Assembly (NCBI GenBank): GCA_934481515.1
Contig: CAKSPO010000019.1
Span: 1-37,560, forward strand
From: an uncultured Eubacteriales bacterium
GTDB taxonomy: Bacteria; Bacillota; Clostridia; Oscillospirales; CAG-272
DNA: 37,560 nucleotides
Reading direction: 5' to 3'
Position 1 is the first letter of the stretch. Each line of letters starts with the position of its first letter. The position numbers and the translations under genes are program-made. The notes beneath the pieces were generated by a model. That model made no database searches. It was not told the DNA's origin and worked only from the letters and a program-made list of their open reading frames with translations. This document shows, one piece after another, positions 31,796 through 37,560 of this stretch.

Positions 31796-33109
31796 TTAGC
31801 CGACCGTAGCAGGACGCCTTGCATGGGGTGTGCTTTCCTGCTTTCCGGCGCCATAGCGTGAAACAGCACCCAGTGCATTCTCGATTCGCAACAGACGGTT
31901 GTATTTTGCTACCCGCTCCGTGCGGCAGGGGGCACCGCTTTTGATAAACGGCGCGTTGACCGCGACGGCAAGATCGGAAAGCGTGGTATCCTCTGTGTCA
32001 CCGCTGCGGTGAGAAGGAATAAACCGGTAGCCGGAGCTTCGGGCTGTGAAGATCACGCGCATGGTTTCGGTCAATGTTCCGATCTGGTTCGGCTTGATCA
32101 GGATCGCATTTGCCGCTCCGCGGCGGATGCCTTCCTTCAGGCGCGCTTCATTGGTGACAAACAGATCGTCTCCCACCAGCATGACCCGATCTCCCAGCTT
32201 TTCGGTCATTGTCTGCCAACCGTCAAAGTCCCGCTGATCCAGACCGTCCTCAATGGAGAAAATCGGGTATTTGCGGATGAGCGTGTCGTAAGATTCCGTC
32301 AGTGTCTGCCGCGTAAAGATTTTGCCTCGCTTCGGCGGTCGGTAGGTGCCGTCCTCCGTATACCATTCTCCTGCGGCGCAGTCCAGAGCAATCTTTACGC
32401 GGGTCGTGTCGTAGCCGCTTTCCTCGATCGCGCGGCAGATCAGCTTCAGCGCTTCCTCGTCGTCCGACAGATCCGGCGCAAATCCGCCTTCATCTCCTAC
32501 CGTCGCGGGGCATCCCTCCGTCCGGAGAATTCTTCCTAAAGTGTGATAAATTTCACAGCCGATCCGCAATGCTTCCGCAAAGGAAGCGGCGCCGACCGGG
32601 GCGATCATGAACTCCTGAATTTCCACGTTATTGGAGGCGTGGGCACCGCCGTTGAGAATGTTCATCATGGGAACCGGGAGGCGCTCGGCGGCGGTTCCTC
32701 CGAGGTAGCGGTAAAGCGGGAGCCGGTACCAGTTGGCGGCGGCGCGGCAAACGGCGAGGGAGACCGCGAGAATCGCGTTGGCTCCGAGGTTGCTTTTGTT
32801 CTCCGTTCCATCCAGCTCACACAGAATCCGGTCTACCTCTGCCTGCTCGGAGGCATAAATCCCGGAGAGTGCCGGAGAAATGATTTTTCCGATGTTTGAA
32901 ACAGCGTTCAGAACTCCTTTACCGCCATAGCGGCGGCGATCTCCGTCCCGCAGTTCACACGCCTCGTAAATACCGGTGGAGGCTCCGGAGGGAACGCTTG
33001 CTACCCCGACGGTTCCGTCAGATAAGAATACCGTTGCTTCCACAGTGGGATTTCCGCGGGAATCCAGAATTTCACGGGCAGAGCAACGGGCAATTTGCGG
33101 TTTGTTCAT
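31796..33109 (-). CDS. eno: Enolase
   Basis: Enolase interconverts 2-phosphoglycerate and phosphoenolpyruvate in glycolysis, as an Mg2+-dependent cytoplasmic enzyme. The 437-residue protein has all key stretches: ILDSRGNPTVE near the start, VPSGASTGIYEA (the mobile Ser-Gly-Ala-Ser loop), ASNNVEIQEFMI, GDEGGFAPDL (catalytic Glu), SIEDGLDQRDFDGW (Mg-ligand Glu), GDDLFVTN, LIKPNQIGTLTET (catalytic Lys) and SHRSGDTEDTTLSDLAV. Three in-frame ATGs lie close together (33121, 33118, 33109). GAAAGG ends at 33122, so 33109, with 12 bases of spacing, is the best placed and gives the normal N-terminus MNKPQI. The open frame continues another 190 codons upstream but that part is not enolase. Membrane genes lie upstream on the same strand. 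Confidence 0.97.
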   Translation of the reverse strand: MNKPQIARCSAREILDSRGNPTVEATVFLSDGTVGVASVPSGASTGIYEACELRDGDRRRYGGKGVLNAVSNIGKIISPALSGIYASEQAEVDRILCELDGTENKSNLGANAILAVSLAVCRAAANWYRLPLYRYLGGTAAERLPVPMMNILNGGAHASNNVEIQEFMIAPVGAASFAEALRIGCEIYHTLGRILRTEGCPATVGDEGGFAPDLSDDEEALKLICRAIEESGYDTTRVKIALDCAAGEWYTEDGTYRPPKRGKIFTRQTLTESYDTLIRKYPIFSIEDGLDQRDFDGWQTMTEKLGDRVMLVGDDLFVTNEARLKEGIRRGAANAILIKPNQIGTLTETMRVIFTARSSGYRFIPSHRSGDTEDTTLSDLAVAVNAPFIKSGAPCRTERVAKYNRLLRIENALGAVSRYGAGKQESTPHARRPATVG

Positions 33110-33204
33110 GGTTTTCATCATCCTTTCAGAAGCAGAAATTCGGTCATATTCAGTATAGACAGGCTGTGCCGGAAATATGCAGAAAAGAAGGAAAGCCGTT
33201 CCTG

Positions 33205-33819
33205 TCAGAAGCAAAAAACGGTTTCCCGGACACGTAGGACATGCTTTTTCAGACTGAAGAAATAGTAGGGGCGAATCAGGTAAACGTCCGGGTATTCCTT
33301 TCTTGCCGTCACATAGAAGCGCCGGGAGGAGAGTCCGCCCGGAAGAATCCGGTAGGGGGAGACAAGAAAAACGACTCTCCCGCCGGACGCAAGATCCATG
33401 ACGTTTGCCTGAAAGAAGGCATCCGGCTTTTCCGGGAGAAAGAGCAGAATGACCTTTTTTTCTTCCGTTGCACGCAGAAGAAGCCGGTTGGTGGCACCGG
33501 ACAGAGAGAATGCGGTCAGCAGCGTGGCAAGGAAAAGAAAGGCGAGCAACGGGAGAAAAATCAGAAACAGCAAGGTCGAGAGCAGTACAAACGTTCCTGC
33601 TTCCAGAACGCCGAAGAGAATGGTGAAAAAACGCAGAAAAAAGCGGATCACCCGGAATCCGCGGATCACGGAAATCCATGCTTTCCAACCGTGATAGAAG
33701 GAGCCTTCCCGGAAGGAGGTCAGCAGATACCTGAAAAAGCTTTTTTGCAGAACCATGCGGTGGTGTTCGCCTGATTTTTGCAGAATCTCCGTCGCTTTCT
33801 TCGTTTCATTCTCTTTCAT
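33205..33819 (-). CDS. Membrane protein of unknown family
   Basis: A 204-residue protein. After a polar N-terminus (MKENETKKATEILQKSGEHH) come two hydrophobic stretches, about 60-80 (VIRFFLRFFTILFGVLEAGT) and 81-108 (FVLLSTLLFLIFLPLLAFLF and onward). A soluble C-terminal part contains KKVILLFLPEKPDAFFQANV and ASGGRVVFLVSPYRILPGG. I do not recognise a domain. The start at 33819 lies inside the end of the upstream CmpB-like gene with a 14-base overlap, and only a weak GGAAG precedes it, so translation probably depends on coupling. Longer in-frame starts overlap more of the neighbour. It ends 95 bases before eno on the same strand. Confidence 0.75.
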   Translation of the reverse strand: MKENETKKATEILQKSGEHHRMVLQKSFFRYLLTSFREGSFYHGWKAWISVIRGFRVIRFFLRFFTILFGVLEAGTFVLLSTLLFLIFLPLLAFLFLATLLTAFSLSGATNRLLLRATEEKKVILLFLPEKPDAFFQANVMDLASGGRVVFLVSPYRILPGGLSSRRFYVTARKEYPDVYLIRPYYFFSLKKHVLRVRETVFCF

Positions 33820-34234
33820 CTTCCGGGAAAAAGGCACGGCGGATAACGGTACAGAACGCAAAGACCGGGATGCAGAGCAGGAACCAGAGAACGGAATAGG
33901 GAAGGCAGATCTGCCCCAAAAACTGGAGCGGCATGTCATGGTAGTCCCAGATGTTCATGCGGAGCCACAGATTCAGAACAGTGCCGGCACATAGTTCCGT
34001 TGCCGTAATCAGAAGCGCTCCGAAAAGTGCGCGCAGAACCAGCAATGTTTTTGCGTGGCGGCGGTTGAAGCGGTACATCAGTGCGAAGCATACGGCGCCG
34101 CAGAGTGCCATGGACCAGTGGGACCAACCGCGCCAGAAAATTTCGATTGCGTAATACAAAACACCTCCATTGAGAAAAAGAAACAGGATTTTCGGGATGT
34201 TTCCGGATTTTTTGGATACAGCATAAGCGTTCAT
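33806..34234 (-). CDS. Membrane protein, CmpB/ABC type IV-like
   Basis: A 142-residue protein with four predicted membrane helices (about 16-34, 38-55, 64-90 and 110-132). The conserved pieces WSHWSMALCGAVCFALMYRF, ELCAGTVLNLWLRMNIWDYH and LGQICLPYSVLWFLLCIPVF fit the putative ABC-transporter type IV family (PF06541, CmpB) that is common in Clostridia. Its function is unproven in spite of the name; no ATPase is adjacent. The ATG at 34234 is preceded by AGAAAGGAAC. The next gene starts within it. The two form a likely membrane-protein pair upstream of eno. Confidence 0.85.
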   Translation of the reverse strand: MNAYAVSKKSGNIPKILFLFLNGGVLYYAIEIFWRGWSHWSMALCGAVCFALMYRFNRRHAKTLLVLRALFGALLITATELCAGTVLNLWLRMNIWDYHDMPLQFLGQICLPYSVLWFLLCIPVFAFCTVIRRAFFPEDERE

Positions 34235-34325
34235 TTCTTTGTTCCTTTCTTTTGATTGTTTTTACCTGTCGGAAATGTAACAAACGCATTCTTGCCGCAA
34301 AGGATGAAAAAAATTCAAAAAGCTA

Positions 34326-34354
34326 TTGTAAAAATAAGCGGAATTTGATATAAT
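34326..34354 (+). promoter_or_regulatory. Promoter of the multi-pass membrane gene
   Basis: TTGTAA (34326-34331) and TATAAT (34349-34354) with 17 bases between. The predicted leader of about 70 bases carries small inverted repeats (CAGGA/TCCTG). Confidence 0.8.
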
Positions 34355-34430
34355 AACAGGAAGACACCGGAAGTTTTTTCAGGATCAATGTGGCTCCTGC
34401 CATGCCTGAGAGGAAAGGGGGCAAACTCAT

Positions 34431-35219
34431 TTGGAATACCGTGACAAAGCCGCTTTCCGCGATGCATGGAGGCAGAGTTACCGGGAAACGACCGTTTTGC
34501 TTTCCGAAAACGGAAATCGCTTGCTTCTGACCGAGGCAGGGATTCTTTCACTTCTCCCCGTTTTGTTTTACGCCGGAAATTTTTCACTGACCGCATGGCT
34601 CCTCTCAATGCAATCCGCAAGTGAAACGGTTACCGCCGCAATCACTGTATGCAGTGTTTTACTTCATCTTTTATTTACCCTGCTTTTGTCTTTGCCGTTG
34701 TGGCTCGGAAATTCCTATCTTGCCTGCCGGGTTCGCTGCGGAAAGGAAGCGGCGCTGCCGGATTTGTTTCACGCTTTCAGAAGCAGAAAAAACTACTGTG
34801 CATATCTCGGTGCATCCTTTCGCATCTGGTGGCGTGCACTTCTTACGGCAGCAGTGCTTTTTGCTCTTTTCTTCCGGGCGGATGACGACGGCTTTGACGG
34901 AGAACCGATCCGGGTTCTGCGAATGCCGGTACTGATTGCGGCGATTCTTTGGATGAGCTTTTTGCCGCGTATTTTCCGCTTTCCCGCGAAAACCGATCCG
35001 GAAATTGCGGCAAGGACACTTGCGCAAAGCACTTCCGTATCGGTTTTCGGGCGACTGCTTTTCTTCTCCCGCTTCTTCCCGTGGTTTCTTCTTGGCGTGG
35101 CGACCGTTGGCGTTACACTTTTGTGGGACACGGTTCCGCGAATGCTTTTGATGTATGAGAATTACTGCCGCAAACTGCGTTTCCCGGAGCAGAATGGCTC
35201 CAAGGAACACAATCCGTAA
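34431..35219 (+). CDS. Multi-pass membrane protein (TTG start)
   Basis: A 262-residue membrane protein of uncertain family. After an N-terminal amphipathic section (EYRDKAAFRDAWRQSY) it has hydrophobic segments at about 31-50, 61-90, 118-150 and 210-230 (AAITVCSVLLHLLFTLLLSL; PWFLLGVATVGVTLLW). The architecture resembles the DUF975 group of integral membrane proteins, but I am not certain. I accept the TTG at 34431 because AAAGGGGG lies nine bases upstream and no in-frame ATG starts the conserved-looking N-terminus. It has its own promoter and ends 47 bases before metG, so metG may be read from the same transcript. Confidence 0.75.
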   Translation: MEYRDKAAFRDAWRQSYRETTVLLSENGNRLLLTEAGILSLLPVLFYAGNFSLTAWLLSMQSASETVTAAITVCSVLLHLLFTLLLSLPLWLGNSYLACRVRCGKEAALPDLFHAFRSRKNYCAYLGASFRIWWRALLTAAVLFALFFRADDDGFDGEPIRVLRMPVLIAAILWMSFLPRIFRFPAKTDPEIAARTLAQSTSVSVFGRLLFFSRFFPWFLLGVATVGVTLLWDTVPRMLLMYENYCRKLRFPEQNGSKEHNP

Positions 35220-35266
35220 AAAACATCATTTTTGCTCATTTGCAAAAAGAAAGGAACATATTCATT

Positions 35267-37222
35267 ATGAAGGAAAAATTTTATCTGACCACTGCCATTG
35301 CGTATGCTTCCCGTAAGCCGCACTTCGGAAACACCTATGAAGTCATCATGAGCGATTCGGTTGCCCGCTATCAGCGGATGTGCGGAAAGGATGTCTTTTT
35401 CTGCACCGGAACCGATGAACACGGACAGAAGATCGAAAATTATGCAAAGGAAGCGGGAATCTCCCCGCAGACTTATGTGGACGGCGTCGCAGGGGAAATC
35501 CGCGGAATCTGGGACCGGATGAATGCAAGCTATGACTACTTTATCCGTACTACCGATGAAGAACATGTCCGCACCGTGCAGAAAATCTTCAAGCGCTTCT
35601 ATCAGCAGGGGGACATTTATAAGGGCGAATATGAGGGCTGGTATTGCACTCCCTGTGAGTCATTTTTTACCGCTACTCAGGCAGTAGACGGAAAATGTCC
35701 GGACTGCGGAGCACCCCTCCGTCAGGCAAAAGAGGAAGCGTACTTTTTTCGGATGAGCAAATATGCCGACCGGCTGATGGAGTACATTGACGAACACCCG
35801 GAGCTGATTCAGCCGGAATTGCGGAAAAAGGAAATGGTAAACAATTTCCTCAAGGCTGGATTGCAGGATCTCTGCGTTTCGCGTACCTCCTTCACGTGGG
35901 GAATTCCGGTCGATTTTGACTCCAAGCATGTCATTTACGTCTGGCTGGACGCACTGACAAATTATATTACCGCGCTCGGATATGACCCGGAAAAGCCCTA
36001 TGAGGAACAGAGCGAACACTTCCGCAAATACTGGCCGGCAGATGTCCATATCATCGGAAAGGATATTCTGCGGTTCCATACCATCTATTGGCCGATTTTC
36101 CTCATGGCGCTGGATCTGCCGCTGCCGAAACAGATTTTCGGTCATCCATGGTTTAATTTCGGAATGGATAAAATGTCCAAATCCAAAGGGAATGTGATCT
36201 ATGCGGATAAGCTTGCCGACCATTTCGGCGTGGACGGTGTCCGTTACTACGCGCTTTCCGAAATGCCGTTTTCCGCAGATGGTTCCATTACCTATGAGGC
36301 GGTCATCAAGCGCTACAATATGGATCTGGTCAACAATCTCGGAAACCTGGTCAAGCGTACGCTGGATATGGAAAAGAAGTATTTCGGCAAGGTGATTCCT
36401 GCACCGGCAGGCGAGGAGGGAACAGACGCGGAGCTGAAGGCGGCGTGCCGGAAGGCATACGAAGCCATGCGCGCCAACATGGACACCTACCATGTTTCCG
36501 ATGCACTGGAAGCGGTTTTTGAACTGTTCGGACGCGCCAATAAATATATTGACGAAACGACTCCGTGGACGCTGGCAAAGTCGGAAGAAGGTCGGGAGCG
36601 GCTCGGAACCGTTCTTTATAATCTTTTGGAAGCCATTCGGCAGGGCGCAGTGATGCTGTTGCCCTTTATCCCGGATTCGGCAGAGGAAATTCTGAAAGAA
36701 CTGAACACCGGCGGTCGGGATTTTGCAAGTCTTGAGCATTTCGGTTCCATTCGACCGGGAGATACGGTCGAAGATTCCCGTGTCCTGTTTGCACGGGTAG
36801 ATGAAGAAAAGGAACTTGCCGCACTGGAAGCGGAGCGGCAGGAAATGCTGAAGGAAGCACAAAAAGCGGAGAAACCGGCTCCCCAAAAGCCGGAAGGCTG
36901 TGCTTTGATCGGAATCGACGATTTCATGAACGTAGAACTGCGTTCGGCGCAGGTGATTGCCTGCGAGAAGGTTCCGAAGGCAAAAAAACTGCTCCGGCTG
37001 GAGCTGGAGCTGGGATATGAGCGCAGACAGGTGGTTTCCGGAATTGCCAAGTGGTATGAGCCGGAACAGTTGATCGGAAAGAAGGTCATTGCCGTGGCAA
37101 ATCTGAAGCCCGCAACGCTGTGCGGAATTGAATCCAACGGAATGGTACTGGCTTCCGGCGAGGAAAATGTCCGTGTGGTTTTCCTGGATCCGGAAACACC
37201 ACTCGGAGAACGCATTCGCTGA
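35267..37222 (+). CDS. metG: Methionyl-tRNA synthetase
   Basis: This cytoplasmic class I synthetase charges tRNA-Met with methionine. At 651 residues it has the Rossmann catalytic domain with HFGNTYEVI (HIGH-type, about 16-24), a zinc-binding insertion with CTPCE (about 126-130) and CPDCG (about 145-149), and the KMSKSKGN signature (about 300-307). The anticodon-binding helical domain follows (about 380-510). An acidic/lysine-rich linker leads to a C-terminal tRNA-binding OB domain (about 550-651; IDDFMNVELRSAQVIACEKV). The ATG at 35267 is preceded by AAAGGAAC; in-frame codons from 35240 have no suitable site. No T-box or SAM riboswitch is seen in the short leader. A terminator follows. Confidence 0.97.
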   Translation: MKEKFYLTTAIAYASRKPHFGNTYEVIMSDSVARYQRMCGKDVFFCTGTDEHGQKIENYAKEAGISPQTYVDGVAGEIRGIWDRMNASYDYFIRTTDEEHVRTVQKIFKRFYQQGDIYKGEYEGWYCTPCESFFTATQAVDGKCPDCGAPLRQAKEEAYFFRMSKYADRLMEYIDEHPELIQPELRKKEMVNNFLKAGLQDLCVSRTSFTWGIPVDFDSKHVIYVWLDALTNYITALGYDPEKPYEEQSEHFRKYWPADVHIIGKDILRFHTIYWPIFLMALDLPLPKQIFGHPWFNFGMDKMSKSKGNVIYADKLADHFGVDGVRYYALSEMPFSADGSITYEAVIKRYNMDLVNNLGNLVKRTLDMEKKYFGKVIPAPAGEEGTDAELKAACRKAYEAMRANMDTYHVSDALEAVFELFGRANKYIDETTPWTLAKSEEGRERLGTVLYNLLEAIRQGAVMLLPFIPDSAEEILKELNTGGRDFASLEHFGSIRPGDTVEDSRVLFARVDEEKELAALEAERQEMLKEAQKAEKPAPQKPEGCALIGIDDFMNVELRSAQVIACEKVPKAKKLLRLELELGYERRQVVSGIAKWYEPEQLIGKKVIAVANLKPATLCGIESNGMVLASGEENVRVVFLDPETPLGERIR

Positions 37223-37239
37223 ATGTTACAAAAGAGAAA

Positions 37240-37272
37240 GAGAGCGAACCGTCGCAGGTTCGCTCTCCTTTT
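37240..37272 (+). terminator. Terminator of metG
   Basis: GAGAGCGAACC (37240-37250) and GGTTCGCTCTC (37257-37267) form a perfect 11-bp stem with loop GTCGCA, followed by CTTTTCC, 17 bases after the metG stop codon. Confidence 0.88.
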
Positions 37273-37356
37273 CCGGAGGGCAGGAAAAGGATTTTTGAAT
37301 AAAACGACATTTTATGAAAAATCTTTATGCGGGAGCCACTTTTTTTGAAAAATCTA

Positions 37357-37385
37357 TTGACAAGATTATGACGGCGTGATATAAT
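37357..37385 (+). promoter_or_regulatory. Consensus promoter of tRNA-Ser
   Basis: A perfect TTGACA (37357-37362) and a perfect TATAAT (37380-37385) are 17 bases apart, 14 bases before the mature tRNA begins. This is a typical strong stable-RNA promoter. Confidence 0.92.
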
Positions 37386-37399
37386 AGAAAAGCTGTTAT

Positions 37400-37492
37400 G
37401 GAGAGATGGCTGAGCTGGTCTAAGGCGCACGACTGGAAATCGTGTGTTCGGTTAATCACCGACCGAGGGTTCGAATCCCTCTCTCTCCGCCA
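37400..37492 (+). tRNA. tRNA-Ser (anticodon GGA)
   Basis: The acceptor arms GGAGAGA (37400-37406) and TCTCTCC (37482-37488) pair fully, with discriminator G and an encoded CCA (37490-37492). The anticodon stem CACGA/TCGTG encloses the loop CTGGAAA, giving GGA, which reads UCC and UCU serine codons. A long variable arm (about TGTTCGG to CCGAC) is the hallmark of serine tRNAs. The T arm GAGGG-TTCGAAT-CCCTC is standard. Confidence 0.98.
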
Positions 37493-37499
37493 TCTAAAG

Positions 37500-37550
37500 A
37501 CACCATTGAAATCTGAACCCTTAAGTTCGGAGTCAATGGTGTTTTTATTA
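37500..37550 (+). terminator. Terminator after tRNA-Ser
   Basis: ACACCATTGA (37500-37509) pairs with TCAATGGTGT (37533-37542), an inner CTGAAC/GTTCGG pairing strengthens the stem, and TTTTATTATA follows. It lies eight bases after the CCA end. Confidence 0.85.
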
Positions 37551-37560
37551 TAAAATCCAG

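Noticed and set aside
31796..33688. Enolase frame extended by about 190 codons upstream.
   Set aside because: The extension overlaps the membrane gene, has no enolase homology, and a normal enolase N-terminus with a nearby binding site exists at 33109-33121.
35220..35266. T-box or SAM riboswitch before metG.
   Set aside because: The gap between the preceding gene and metG is only 47 bases and shows no specifier or T-box sequence.
37400..37560. 3' end of tRNA-Ser as an attachment site of an integrated element.
   Set aside because: A normal terminator follows directly, no integrase is seen, and no duplicated tRNA end occurs within the window.

Overview
The window looks like a chromosomal segment of a spore-forming, Gram-positive member of the Clostridia, probably near Oscillospirales/Christensenellales. 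That placement is an inference. It rests on two genuine sporulation genes (gpr and spoIIP), a DUF2325/DUF3793/flavodoxin iron-type operon, AGGAGG ribosome binding sites, near-consensus vegetative promoters with a constant 17-base spacer, and roughly 50-55 % GC by eye. I see no prophage, integrative element or CRISPR array. Most genes are housekeeping, separated by small accessory loci.

Left part (1-6.2 kb): a long-form ribosome hibernation factor (hpf, minus) is divergent from ligA, which is followed closely by a secreted, membrane-tethered esterase. After an intergenic strip with an IS3-type end remnant and a terminator comes a minus-strand operon DUF2325 - DUF3793 - flavodoxin, with a perfect palindrome just upstream that resembles a DtxR-family operator. 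An 800-base gene-free stretch (6.16-6.97 kb) contains a 56-bp tandem repeat.

Centre-left (6.97-11.6 kb): two translationally coupled AraC-type regulators (minus) are divergent from a neutral-ceramidase-fold hydrolase and a Gfo/Idh/MocA oxidoreductase (plus), ending at a strong terminator. This looks like a self-contained, ligand-controlled catabolic locus of unknown substrate. 11.6-17.8 kb is a plus-strand operon murB - whiA - dnaE - yjjG-like HAD phosphatase (cell wall, division regulator, replication, nucleotide clean-up). The rapZ/yvcK genes that often precede whiA in Firmicutes are absent.

Centre-right (18-26.9 kb): cardiolipin synthase and a Ca2+-type P-type ATPase (plus), then, on the minus strand, an orphan family-5 solute-binding lipoprotein followed by two tandem paralogous NodB-like polysaccharide deacetylases.

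Right part (27-37.56 kb): the spore genes gpr and spoIIP; a small membrane protein divergent from an S24 self-cleaving repressor (LexA-like spacing of cleavage site, Ser and Lys) followed by radC, which has the layout of an SOS-type module; enolase preceded by a CmpB-like membrane protein and an overlapping membrane gene (minus); a multi-pass membrane protein and metG (plus); and tRNA-Ser(GGA) with a perfect consensus promoter. At least two near-identical hairpins (after the ATPase and after radC) suggest a dispersed terminator-like repeat.
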